In this document: piece after piece, positions 16,660 through 38,800 of the stretch
Layout of the letters: each line of letters begins with the position of its first letter
How positions within the stretch are numbered: the stretch's first letter is position 1
From: Trogon surrucura
Lineage: Eukaryota; Chordata; Aves; Trogoniformes; Trogonidae
Direction: 5' to 3'
Length of the DNA stretch: 64,000 bases
Assembly: GCA_020746105.1 (NCBI GenBank)
Contig: CM036628.1
Span: 21,902,274-21,966,273 of the forward strand
Notes under the pieces: generated by a model
Databases searched by the model: none
What the model saw: only the letters and a program-made list of their open reading frames with translations
Told to the model about the DNA's origin: nothing
Translations under genes and position numbers: made by a program

Positions 16660-17310
16660 CTTGGCAAATGCTCTCCATGATGCCTCCATCGTCCTCCCAG
16701 GGCTGGGCAACCGGGGAACCAGAGAGATTCCACGAGGCTGGAAAAAACCTCCTTGCACCAGTTTAATAAAACAGAAAGTAATACTAACAGTAACAATTAA
16801 GATGTTGAACCATATACAAATACATACAAGCATGTAAATATATTCAAAGATGCACATGAATATGTTAATACGGAGCCTATGCCTTCCAGGTGTCAACTGG
16901 GCCCTGAGTGGAAAAGTCCCAAACTGCGCTTGGCAGCAGGTGGGAGTGCCCAAGCCCAGAGTCTTGATGACAGTCCAAAAAAACCAGAAGAGGAAGCCCT
17001 AAAGCATTCACACCACTCCCACCCAGGGAGGCAGGGGAAGACAACCTGTCTCCACAAGCAGTGCAAAAATGAGAGGCAGCAACACAGAGAGAGATGAGGA
17101 ACAACCAGTTACAACCCTCCCAGCCCAGCAGGTGCTACTAGAGCGCTTCTTAGGGGCCCTTTTATACTGAGCACCACGGGAAGGAATGCTGTGATTGGTC
17201 CATTTGGGTCACCCTTCCATCCCCTGTTACAATTGCCACCTCTGCCAGGAGCCCCAGAAAACTTTTATCCTGGGGCTCTCCAACCGGGACGTGCACAGAG
17301 TCTAACAATG
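16660..17310 (-). mobile_element. LTR-like block, minus strand (borders uncertain)
   Basis: Read on the minus strand, a TGTAACAGGGG (from 17231) is followed by CCAAT (17198-17194), a GTATAAA box (17167-17161), a G+C-rich leader, and ATTAAA (16767-16762) about 400 bases later. That is the promoter-to-poly(A) order of an LTR. No matching target-site duplication was found, and sequence outside TGTAAC may still belong to it. It could also be a retrocopy of a promoter region. Confidence 0.4.
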
Positions 17311-20300
17311 AAGTATTTACTGAAATAAATTTGAAGTACCTCAAACATTGAGGTGATATTGTAGGTACTTACTAGAATTTTTCAGTTAAACAAAACTCCA
17401 CAATATGCTAAGGATGAGGTGAAAATCAATGCTTTCCTACCAGGTTTTCTATTCTATGGTGTTTCTGTCATATCCTGTAGTCATCACCAAAGCAAAATGA
17501 CTTCTTCACAAGCGTAGGCTTGCTAAAGGCTCTAGACTTGCACCGAGGGATTCACTGCATATTTGCACAGCAAAGAATACACTGTCATTGAATATGCCAA
17601 ATCCACTGTGACTTTAGTTTTTAATAATCTTTATTTTGGATTTTCAGAAGTGGACAGGGTTTCTCAGACTCCTTGCTAATCAGAATGCTTTTACTCATTT
17701 CCCTGTTGTCTGTTAATAGGATCGTGTTTTTCTTTTCCTAGCATTGTCTGAAATGGTCTCTAGGTTAATTTCGGAATCCTTTATGAAAGGGTAGATGTGG
17801 AAAAGTGACGGAGCTGTTCGGTCATACTCTTGTCAGACAGTCCTGCAGGGCAGATGCCTGGTGTTTGCAATGTACAATACTACCACTTGAGCAGAATTAG
17901 AAAACTGAAGTTCCGAGCACCTTCTTTGAGGTCTTATTTCTGGTACAGCAAAGTGCTTTGCTTTTCTGCTTAGTGTCTGTCTTGCTGTGGGGAGGTTGAG
18001 CGTACGAGCCTTGTAACCAGTACTGCTTCCACTAAGCTGAACAGGGAAGTTTTCACTAAGGTAAGCCAAAAAAACCTGTGACGTTGTAACCTGCTGGAAC
18101 TCAGTGACAGATAGGGGAAGTTTGTTTTTTTTTTTTTAAAGTCTTTATCACTAGAATTGTTGTAGTATTTAATCTAATATTGTTCAAATAAGAAGACCAT
18201 TAAAAGGAACTGTTGTGCTCTTTAACTTTCACAGTCTGGGATGGAAGCAGCGGCTCTTGGATCTAGTTCAGCTGAATGTCTTGTCGTTGCAGAATGTCTC
18301 TGCCATTCTCTGCCTTGTTCAGCAGTCCAGTCAAACACTAGTCGCTTGCATTTGGCAATGTTGAAATGGAAAGTGAGAATCTGAGGTCTTTGGGGAGATA
18401 CTGCGTGATTACTTTCTTGCATGACAATGCTCGTATAAGGTATTTTTGTCCACCGTGATGGTCCTTTGTGTTGCAGGACATTGTTGGCCTTTGCACAGAT
18501 GCTTTTTTTTTTTTTCTGAGATGCTCTGTAAACTTGGTCTGTGTTTAAATCCAAAAATTGTTCCCCTAACTCCCCCTCCAAAAAACCCTCCACCCAATCC
18601 CTTTTCCAGCTGGCATGCATGAGCCCGTCAGCCTCTTCATACTGTGGGGAGAGCCACGGACACCAGTTTCCTAGCTCAGGTATTCCGGTTAAGAGTCTGT
18701 GTCAAGATTGCTTAAATCTAGGGTTTCATAACCACAGATACTCTCATCAAATCTGAAAATTAACTAATCTCCTAGCTCAGTGGCTTACCTTACATCAGTG
18801 GCGGTGACCCTCAATTTCCATATATCTCACGCAGCGTTCATCATTTGTTTTAAACTGAGCCAGCTGTGTTAAAGTGATCTCGGGGATGGTGGTCTAGAAG
18901 TTGATGAGGAAGAACAACAACCATGTGACTTCAGGTTTTGCAGCATTTGAGAAAGAAGACCGAGTATTTCACTTTTCTAAATTGCTCTGTGAAATACATC
19001 AAGTGATACATGGACAGATTCAGAACTTACATGTATGTATGGATGTCTGCCTATCTGTCAACCGATTGATCTATGTATATTTGTGTGCGTGTATGTTGGT
19101 GGTTTATTTTTTTTTTCCCATCACTGCTCTTTGTAGACAGGACACTTGGGCACAGAGAGATCCAGAAGGTCGGGGAGGCAGAGCTTAGTGGTATTTCTGA
19201 AGTCATTGATAGTTCTATATATTCTAGGGTGTGGATTCCTCAAATTCAGTCCTCTGCACAGCAGAACCTCTTCTACCATTACAAGTGTTCCCTCAGCATT
19301 TTTTGAGAAGGAATATCCCCTTCAAGGTTGGATGGTGATGATGATCACATTCATCTTAATTGGTGAGTCAATGCTGAGAATCTTCCTTTGCCTCTGTAAC
19401 AGAAGGGTGCTAAGTCATGTTCCTTCCTATTTTGCTCCAAAGATGGTTAAGGAAGGGAGGGAGAGAGACAGATGCTGAAACAGAAATGTCAGATTTGCTT
19501 TTCTTCTAAAAAATACTACATCTGAGTTGACTCAGCAATGAGGAACCTTCTAAATAGAAATTACTACTAACAGTAGGCAGCAAGCTATTTTTCAACTGCT
19601 ATTTCAATATTAATTTTAAGGAGAAGGTGTTTGCTACTGGTATTATCTGCTAGTATTTTACTTTAGACAATGTATATCAATGTTTTATTTCAGAGAAGTC
19701 ATAATGAGTGAAAAAGTAAAATATTTTTCTTAATGTTGTTATGAGGTTGGCTTAATGAAAGACTAAACAATACTAGGTTTTAAGATTAGTGTAAATCTAA
19801 GGTTTCTCTGTTCATCAAAATGAAACTTCCCATTACTGTGCTGAATCTGACATCTTGAGAAAATCCATCGAACTGAGGCAAAATGCTGTCATTTATGTGG
19901 TTCTAATTATCAAGGGACTGAAACCTCTGATCTGCCAGTTTAATGCTTCTCTTGAAAATGCCCCGTGACTCGGTGCATACTCTGTGAATATTGATTATAC
20001 GTGTCCGTAAGTGTATAAACGAGCTGCAGATCTGTGCTCAGGTCTTTAGGCTGTATCTTCTAGAATGGAGAAAAGAGTTGGTTTAATTTATTAGAGTAAA
20101 AAGCACAAAATGTATTGGAACGTATGCTTATCTTAAAATGAGAGCATTCCTTTTAAGTAAGGAAGATTCTCCTCAGTACTATAAGTGGTGTTAACACCAA
20201 ATATTTGCATCGAAAGCCAGCTGCTTTTAGCTTGGTTAAAGCCTGATGTATTTGTTTACCTTCACTGCATGACTCGTATGTATTCTGGAAATTTTAGGGA

Positions 20301-23300
20301 AGCTGTATCAGAATTATATGCTATACATCTGTCCATGATTTGATACTTATATGAGTGTTGTTTAAGTACAAGAGCTCTTAGGAGAGTCTTAATAAAGCTA
20401 TGTAAAACCACAGTTTTAAAAGCAATGAAAGGGCAAAATTCTTTATTCCAGGTCCTGCTAGATAATTTCAGAGTGCTTGGTTGTATGATGCTGTGGATGT
20501 TACTGAGAGGTGCACTTGAAACTATGACTATAAATTAGGAATATTTTATTTTAAACCATCACATTTCGGAGTCATTTTAGTTTCAAAGTGGCCAACTTAC
20601 ATAGGAAAGAAATTTATCCTGTTTTCGGATGGTCTTGCAACACTTGACATAGTAAATGAAGATCAAATATGTTAAGTTACCACATTTGTTCCATACTGAA
20701 AATGATTCATTCTATGGTTCAAAAAATTAACTTGGTGAAAGTGATTAATTCCTGTTGAATTACAACATATGTATTAATATGGTATGCATATGTAAACTGT
20801 AATGTATTCCTGTTATCTCTGTTTAAAATAACGATAAATATGGAAATCTAGTGCTGCAAGGTGTATAAACATACAGGCAAAATGCTACAAATCACCAACC
20901 CTTTTTCTTTTTCTTAAGGACAAAGGATAATTGCACATAATGTCATGCAGCGCAACTCTTCCAGTTTTTTTTTTTTTCAAACCATTCTGAAATACCCAGA
21001 TGTTAATTTTAGAATATTTTCTGCTTTTCTTCAGTTGTGAAGCTGTCCCAGGAGATGTGTACCACCTAAGTGTGTAATTAGAATGAGAAAAAGCTATGAT
21101 TTTTATTTGTGACTCATATACTGTGTCAGCTTTAAGCGCTTCTTTCTCAGTAGATAAAGCAGTTCACTACCTAATGTAATGTGTAATATCTGTACTGCTT
21201 CTGAAATAAAAACACAGCAAGAAGGTTGTGTCTTCAATGCGATGAAAATACTGATGTTGACTTGTGTCATTTTTTCTTGAGAACTGTACAGATGTGCTTT
21301 TCAAGATTTAGAGCTAATCCAAAGTCCAGTGCCATCCCTGCATCTTGAGCTGCTTTTACGTCCTCTGACAATAACTACTGCCTAGTAAATCCTGGCTTGT
21401 CACATCTCTGGAGACTTATGCAAAAGCGTTACCAGGTTGGGCTTTTTTTTTTGTGCTGCAGGCCCAAATTGTGATGTCTTGAAAATACCAGTTATTCGTG
21501 TGTTGGGATGTGTTTGAAGATCACAAAAACGTGCTTGGGAATGTGTCTTTAGAGTAACTGCCAGCCTGTGCTGTAACATACTGCAGTGTTGAAGATCCTA
21601 CAGGGTGTCCAGGCAGTGTCTCTGATCATCGAGTAATTTTTGAAAAGAATTCTCTTTGTCTCTGCTCATATTATTTCCGTGGTTTTAGGTTCTTAATTTA
21701 CCGTGTCAGTACGTGTGTCACCAGGAACTTGTCAGTTTTTGTGTTAGTAGGCTTACACAGTGTCTACGTTGTAAGCATGAGGCTTGGCTGTAGTAGAGCT
21801 ATAGTACAGCAGCCCTGCCTGTTGTTTAGTTGTGGAGAATGAGTGTCATTTGCTCACGCGCTGTAGAACAGGTATGCTGGGATCATGCTAGGGTTTACGC
21901 CATTCGTGCTAAAGTTCGGGTTGTTACGATCTGGTTGCTCTCAGTGCCTGAGCTACCTACAGGAAGATTAGTCTGTATGTATGTCTTTGAATACTCCAGT
22001 CGTTTTCTGGTGATGTAGAAATAGCCACAGTAATCAAAAACTTGGCTGTTGTTTAGAACAGCCTTCTTCCAGAACGATGCTTCTTCCCATCTGCCTGTCT
22101 TTCAGGGAAGAGTCTGCACAGAGAGCGTGCTAATGGTAAACTAGCAAAATTAAGGGTAAAGAGAAATATGAGGACATGAAAATTCATGCTGGAGTCATGG
22201 AGGGAATAACTTAAACATCTTCACAAGACAAAATTTTTGATAGTTTAAGAAAGACAGATGGGAGAAATTTGCAGTATTTATTCCTCACTATGCATATGGA
22301 ACTCTCCTCGGCGTTACCGTTTCATGTGTTAGACTGTTTATCTTATCTCAGAGTGTTATTAAAAAACCAATCACTTATTACCCCTATGAATCTCAAAAAT
22401 ATATGAGGGAAAAGAAACAATCCTCCCCCTCCTTAAAATAAATACTACATAATCATTGCCATATGTATTTATTATCCAGGTCAGAAACATTTGAGAAAAT
22501 ACATGGGTTGGTTTTGGTTTTTTTTCTTTTTTTTTAATGTCGTGATTTACTGTCTGCAATGACAGAAAACTAGTAAAGCTGCTTGAAAATTGGGGAAAGG
22601 AGTTAATCAAGAAGATATTTTCCATTTAAGAGTTGTTACTTGTTACAGATGTGTGCATCCTGTGATTGCCCCGTTGAAGTGTGTGGCTCGGAGCGTGCTG
22701 AGGTGGTGGAGGGACCAAGAGAAGTTCAGTGCGTGCTTTCACTCTGTCCTCTCTGATTCCCTTGGTCCTGCCGAAATTAACAGGCTGGGCATTCCTAGCA
22801 CCAGCTCTTTAATAGTCTTTGTCATTTGAATAGTAGTTGTCGAGTAATTCCCAAGCGTTTATTACAGTACTTGATTACCGAGCAGTTATTTCTCTTCTGT
22901 TTTAATACCAGCAAAATTAAATAGGTGTTTTCACTTTGGTCTTTGCTTCTTTTTCTCTGAATTACATTATGGGTCCTACTAGTCAGTCGTGACTGTGCTG
23001 AAAGAAGTGTTTAGTAAGAAAACTTGGTTGCTTAGCAGTGAACATAATGGGAATTAACATTTTAAAGCCGCAGTATATATATTTCTGAGTTATAATATCT
23101 TAGTATCAAAAATTGGTAATAGCTTTCTTCTTTCTATTATCTCCCTAAGTGTGTATTCATATCCAGCTGTCTTTGGAGAGAATGTAACTCTTACTGAACA
23201 AACACTAAAATTTCAGCAGTGCAATGTTTTTATTTATTATCTGAAAGATGTGCTTTTATTATGTCTTTGAGAAAATTTTGGGGCACTCTGACTCATCTCT

Positions 23301-24732
23301 CAATTTTGTAGTTATCAGCAAAATCAAGCAATACTCAAACTACTTACATTTTTTAATGCTTATTCTGGTTTTGCTTGTAAGTGGATTGTTTTTTTTTAAT
23401 TTAACCCTGTGTGATAACTCCTTAATGTCTCTTTACTAACTTTAAAAAGTGTAGAGCATAAGCAAGAACAAAGCAAAAAAGTGGAAAATTGTCTGCAAGA
23501 TAGTTCTATAAACTGATCATTAGTGCTTTTTTTTCCGGTATTTTTTTTTTTTCTGTGCATGGAAGGGCAAAGTGAGCATAAAGGCAATGAAGTAATAGAG
23601 AATTCTCAGTGGATCACCTATTGCTTCCATAAGTAGACCTCAACTAAGATATCCCCATCTAAAGTACAAAAGTGCACAGGGTTGTAGGGCTGGACTCTGG
23701 AGACTGCCCGCCTGATTTTCTGTCGTCGTAGCAGTTGATGCTAAAAGAAGTTATCTAAATTATTTGACAAGAAGGTACCTCTTTAGAAATTGGCTTTGTG
23801 TGCTGAGTGTATAAGGAAAATGGGGAAAAACTTGCTTTTCTAGAAGTTGCAATGCCTACATGTTTGTGTGGGTGATCTGTGGTATATCGTGGTAGAAATC
23901 CTTGCAATTGGCACAGATAAGACCTTTTGGCTTTTAGTGCTTCCCTCACAAGATCCTAGATGGCTATGGAGAGTTTTATAAAATACGGTGACTTAGTTTT
24001 TAAATAGTTTGAAGATGGCTAGAGATTTATTTCTTTTTTTCAGTGGATTTTTAGTTCCATCTCAAATATTTGAAAGATAATTGTGATCATTGCATCACAG
24101 ACCAAGTATTTTCCACTGCTGTGCAAGAGAGGGATGAGACAGCTAAAATTTCCGTAGCTGGCTTTCAACCAATGGCTGACAGGAATGAAAAAAAAAGGCA
24201 AGAAACTCCAAGATGAGTCACAGAATTGAGCTTTTCCGTAGACTGAACTTTAGTAACAGTTCCACTGCTCTGCCACGAGCGACCAAAGCATAGGAAACCA
24301 CTGCGCAGGACTGGCAGAGAGCAATCCTTGCAGATAGGCTCCGTGGTGGGAAGCAGTACTGTGTATCTCAGCCCCTTTCCCCGAAAGCACGACAGAAGGG
24401 AGTATGCCAGCAACACTGATGGAAATTGTTCTTAGAATTAAATGTATTTGTTTACACTTTAAATAATTTTTGAATTCAGGATTATTTAGACCTGACTGTG
24501 ATCAAACTATCCGCTTGTTAAAACCTCAAGATCTTAATCTCAAGGAAGGACAAATGAAATTTATGATAAACCGCCCATGTGGTGATAACCCGTAACAGAA
24601 ACCTAGACGTACGTATGTGCGATTGGGACAGCGCAGCAAAATGGCGAACTCTGTTTGCATGAGAATAGATATATTATTTTCAAGCTAAGAGAGAGGGGAA
24701 GAATTAAGAGCAAGACTTGCATAGTTGTAAGG
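17311..24732 (+). other. Long intronic stretch of ZC3H12B, nothing recognised
   Basis: This is A+T-rich unique-looking sequence with short T and A runs. No CR1 signature, CpG cluster or protein-like frame was noticed. Confidence 0.5.
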
Positions 24733-24847
24733 CCAGGCTGGATGGAGCACTGAGCAATCTGTTCTGGTGGGAGGTGTCCCTGCCATGGCAGGGGGCTTGG
24801 AATCTTTGAGGTCCCTTCCTAACTAAATCATTCTTTGACTCTGTGAA
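24733..24847 (+). mobile_element. CR1 3'-end fragment
   Basis: CCAGGCTGGATGGAGCACTGAGCAA, then GTCCCTGCCATGGCAGGGGG and AGGTCCCTTCC, match a plus-strand CR1 3' end, with a degraded tail. Confidence 0.8.
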
Positions 24848-26688
24848 ATGGTAGTGCTGCCCAGATTATTTTATTACCATTAAGAAAAATCGTAGTCACT
24901 TTGAGCGAGTCCAGTTGGTTTCATTTTCATTTGAGAAGGAACATATTTTGCTTTCATACTTGATTAAATTAATATTTGATTGTTTATAAGAGCATGTAAA
25001 ATTGGTCCTTAAAAGGTGGTTTAGGTGGATTACTTCCGGAAAATCATTCGTTCAAATAAAACCAATGGAGAATTTGAAAAACTGAACAACCTCTCTTCTC
25101 TTCATCATACTTTCAAAGCTATTTCTAGTCTTAAGAACCTTTGGCTGGTCATTCTTCTGAGTTTTTCACTGGCAAAGTGCGTTAGAATTATTTACTAGAG
25201 GTGGAAAAACAGGGGTGATAAATCTAACAAAAGCCAAAACCATTGCATGATGCTATGCTTAAAGAAATTATTACAATTTGGGAAGAAAAAAGATGGAGAT
25301 CTTTAATCTTGGACCAATGGAATCAGACTCTTCTTTTGCCAGTGCCAAAGCAGTAGTGTCATAATTTTGGAAAAAAAATAGCCTTACCACAGGTATTTGT
25401 AAAGTGTTCCTTAGTTGCAGTGTTTTGTAAGCTGAAGGTGCAGTGTCTTGATAAACTTTTTTTTTTTAAATTTTCTCTTAAAATAATTTTCTTAAATCCG
25501 TTTTTTTTTTTTTTAGCTTAAGCAAGGTACAAGGCTGTACATGAGAACTAATTGGAATATATTCCAGATTAAGCTGATCAATACATCTGTGTTGGCAAGT
25601 ACTACACTGCTGTTAGTGCTATGTGAGAGAAAATCACCTCAAATGAAAACAGAGTACTGGAATAATAACAATGTCTCAGTATTTAGAGGGATAGTCTTTG
25701 ACTGCATAATATTAAAGATGAGCAAGTATCTAAATCTAGCCTAATATAAGTCTAACCTAAACCTAGCTAATCAACATTGAAATTTCTGTTCAAATGCAAG
25801 GAGACTGTTCTTATTCCATATTGCTTAAAGGGCTTAAGATATGGTAGTTCTTTATTAGAAAATAGTGTTGGTTGACTCAAAACTTGGCCTTTTAGAGGGT
25901 TTTTTTTAGATATAAGTGATTAGCATTTTCTTTAATTAGCTCGATTTCCTAAGGAAACCAGACTTTTGAGCAGCCCTGTCTGCGTGTGTGTGTGTTTGCA
26001 TGCATCACAAAACGAGCATGAACAAGTGAGAATCATTACATTTGGCACTGTTTGGAGTAATTAGGAGACAATTCATAAATAATTAATTAATCTATCCTGA
26101 CTTTCTGAAAAATGCAGTAATATCCATCCTGGGTTTTGAAATTTGCAGTGCAGTAGGTCCTGCAAACAGGGTGCAAGATAATTGTCTTGTAGGACCTTTA
26201 TGCATCTTGTCGCTGACCTTTACATGTCTAGCAACCAGCTTGCAGTAAACTTAACTTGGTAGTAAACCCTTGCTGAAAGAGGCTGAAATGGTTTGTGTTA
26301 AAATTTGTGCATACTGGGACTGCACACAGTTGTTCCTGGTGTAGCCAGGCTGTTCCTGCACTAGAAGGCTTGTAAAGACAGGTTTTCGGCGAAAGTGGTG
26401 GGTCACCCTTTTCTGATTTATTATCTTTAAATATTACTGAGGTGCTCCGTTAATTCTAGCTGTAAGTTATTGTGTGGGATGTGTAATTTTTTTGTATGTA
26501 GAGTAACTGGGGGAGAGGAGAGAGTTGAGTTTGTGATTGAAGAGATAACATAATTACATGCTTTATTATGATCAATTTTTACACAGAAACATGAATGACT
26601 AGGGACCTCTACTGACTTGTAAACAAAGTCATTGTAGTTGAGTATTTTGCAGAATTTGTCCAAAGCTAATTTTTTTTTTTTTTTGAAG
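24848..26688 (+). other. Intronic sequence, nothing recognised
   Basis: It includes a short GT repeat at about 25981. It ends with a long T tract and TTTTGAAG, a plausible acceptor for the first coding exon of ZC3H12B. Confidence 0.5.
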
Positions 26689-26852
26689 GAACTTCATGTT
26701 GGTGTTGTTTATGCCAGAAAATAGTAAGCAAGACAAATTAACTCCAGTCTCATGTAAACTTTTAATTGGCCAACACAATGCAGTTGAGTACGAATCCCAG
26801 GTGGCTGTGGAAATGAAAGAGAACTGAGCTCTCTCTCTGGAAGCTGAACGTG

Positions 26853-35631
<8,779 letters not shown>

Positions 35632-38600
35632 AGCATTACAGCCTTTTTTGGTTAAATGAAACCATATGATATATAGGACCTGGAGGAGAACTTAAATGAG
35701 GAAGGAAGGGGGCTAATCTGTTGTAAATATTTTCTACTAAGATAGCATAAAGTTCTGTACAGAGTAGCAATCATATATATGCTGAGGCACTATAAGAAAT
35801 AAGAATTTATTGTATTGTAAATTTTAAGATTTTAAAAATAGGGATTTTTAATAGTATTTTATAGGAAATGCATACCTTGCTGCATGGATAGCTCATTAAG
35901 AACTACAATGTCACGTTCAGTGTCTCAAAGCTGTTACTAAAAAATTATTGCTAGCAATTATATTGCATGTATTAATGTACACTATCGATTTGCTTACAAA
36001 TACCTAATTGGCCTTTAAAAGTATGCTGTATACACACCCAGATGACTTTTAGGGTTTCAGCTTTGCCATTTGACACTGCCTACTGGCATGTTAAATATCG
36101 AAGACAAAATCTGAAATACTCAGTTTGCAAAAGGAAAAGCTGATTTCAGCTTTGGAGTGTCAATATTGGTGTTGGTACTTCAATTTCAAAACGGTTCTCC
36201 AAGTATCTGTTACATTGTCCAATACATTGGCTCAATCCAACAGATGCCAATTACTTTATTAAATTAGGGCCAAAACATTCAGGAGCGTGAAGGCGTGAAC
36301 GCCACTCAGTAGACTGAAAGAAGTTTAACTGTAGCTTCTCTCTTCAGAATCGCCTCTCAACTGTGCCGTGAGCAGCTGCTGGCCCAGATGACTAGACAAG
36401 CTGAAAGTAAATTGTCGGGTGTATGTAGGTGGGATTACTTGACCTGAAGCAGCAGAAACTGGATGTTACACTTGGAAGTTCGTCAGTAACTACAGCCTTC
36501 CTCTCTGGGCAAGGATGTTGTCTGAGTGAGCCTGACATCCAAGGTGTCTGTACAAGATCAGCTTGAGAAGGGGTGGGGAGGAAAGGCTGCTCCTTGAAAA
36601 GAGACGCTACAGTTCGGGTTTGTGGCAAAGCTGGCCTGGTTGTTGCTCTTCAGATCCACGCAAAGGTGTGCATTTGCCTCGTGAAGGCTTTTCGAGTTCC
36701 TGTTTCAACAGGAGAGATAAACTTGTGTGGCATTGCTTGTGCAACTGGTATCTTGCTCAGGGTGGGAACCTTTGTAGCTAAATGTCTCCAAAAGAGGCGT
36801 TTATTGTTTTTCTTAAGCTGCACTGACTGGACGCCCTTTTTTGAATCCGTTGTATATTTCAGCATTTTGAACCATTACTAACTCGATACCTCTCGAGCTA
36901 GGACTTGTTGACTTCTACTGTAGTTTTTTTCATGAAAGTTGAGAAGGCCTGGTTTATGGCCTTTTGTTTCTTCATGAGAAGGTGTGACACTGCCTAAATG
37001 TTTCTTACTGTGAAACACACGGAACGTGAGGCTGCAGTCAGGGTTGTTTCTGGTGTTTTGATAATGGCTTGCATGCTGCTTTCTAGTTATCGGTTTGTCT
37101 GAGGAACAAAGTTATACCATTTCCTCCACTTGTGTTACTGTAATGGTTGCTTTGATTCAAAATATCCTGTGAGCTATGTTCCTGGCATATAAAAAAGCCC
37201 GAACAAACAAACCAACAACAATCCACAATTGCAGGTGCAACTACAGTTACTTTGCTGATATTTGATAACCGTATCATTTCACACAGGATAAATATTCTTG
37301 TGTTGGTACAGGTAACATATACAGTGACCACATAAGTGAACTTGAAGGTGATTCTGTGTTTACACTTGGCGTTTAAAAATAAGTTTTAATTAGTTGATTG
37401 TCATCTCTGTTAATGGGGAAAAATAAATCTTCAGACGTTTATAATAGTTGGGGAAAACAGATTTAATGCTTGACCAGTTTTCCAAAGCATTTCTTCCTAA
37501 CCAGCATTTTATATTTTTAATTTGCAATTAATTCTTATTCTCTTCTCTTGCGTGGTATAAGCAGCTGAGAGCAATGCCTCAAATAACCAGAAATGACCTT
37601 TTGTTTGTTGATACAAATTGTATCTCTTTTTCTTGATTGTATAAAAACTGTGTATAAAATAGAAAAAATCTAGATTAACTTCAGTATTACATTTTCGCCA
37701 CAACGTTTGTGACACCATGTGTCACAGGGAAGTAGCCCATGAGTAATTATGGACCTTTTTTATTTAAAATGGGCACTTGTAGTTTATAGACAAACAAGGA
37801 CAACTTTTCAGAGCCAGTTTATTATGTGCACAGATACTGTGTGTACACCTCAAAGCATTACATAGTTATCTTTAGTCTATTTATTAAGCAGATCCATTCT
37901 TGCACTAAATTTTATGTAAAAATGTTGCTGTTGACTCATCTGCATGTGTTTAAAATGTAACAATATAATTGCTCTAGACCCTTCTTTATTCTTAACAGAT
38001 TTATTTATAAATTATTTAGGTATAAAATGAAGTTTATTGTGCACTCATGTTTTCCATCCTGCATGGAATTAAATATTTGTATGTAGAACAGTGTTTGTTC
38101 CCTTTCTCTCCAATTATAAAGGTAAGCTGTTTTAAGAGAGGTTTAGTAGGTGTTTTTGATGTTTTCTAACGAGGAAAACTGAGCAGAAATTTCTGTATGA
38201 GGTGTTGGGTGGCTTACGGAGATACTCATTTTTGTAGGATTTGCCTAGTCATTTTACTTTTCACTAACTTGTCTTACTGATAGAAAAATTCCTTTTAAAC
38301 AATGGGAATGCTATGCCAATACAAACCCAGCGTACTATTTCCCTAAGGCACTTTGAAGGCAGATTGTCTTTTTCTGAGAAGCTATTAGCATCTGTCATGC
38401 GTAGAGTGACAGAAGGGGCAGTGTAGCCTTGTGGAAATTATTTGCAAATTTTGTGCTTGTTCATTCCTTAGAGATAACAAAGCTTTCATGTGTGATGTTG
38501 TCTTTCCTAATCAACTGCTTCAGGTGATAATTCAGTCATCCACATCTGTTTTTAGATATGTTTACAGGCCAGTTGAACACACTGACGCGTTCATTAATCT

Positions 38601-38800
38601 TCAGCGCATAAGCTTAGATTTCTTCTTACATGGAAGAGTTGATCTTAGTAACACCTGATCATAACTGTCTATATTGTAAATAGAAGACTTTGTATAAATG
38701 CTCTTTCTGAGAGCATGGTATTTAAATGTTTTTAAAACTGTTGAGAGAACAGGTCTAGAAACTATATTTTAATAAAATCCAGGAAATTACAATTCTAGAT
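35632..38800 (+). other. ZC3H12B: ZC3H12B 3' UTR (end inferred)
   Basis: This long A+T-rich sequence follows the stop codon. ATTTA-containing clusters are present, for example around 38000-38025 (ATTTATTTATAAATTATTTA). Possible poly(A) signals AATAAA are at 37422 and 38771. A genomic A run after 38800 fits neither proof nor disproof of the end. Confidence 0.5.
38771..38776 (+). terminator. Candidate poly(A) signal of ZC3H12B
   Basis: AATAAA lies 3.1 kb after the stop codon. Alternatives are 37422 and one near 40146. Confidence 0.35.
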
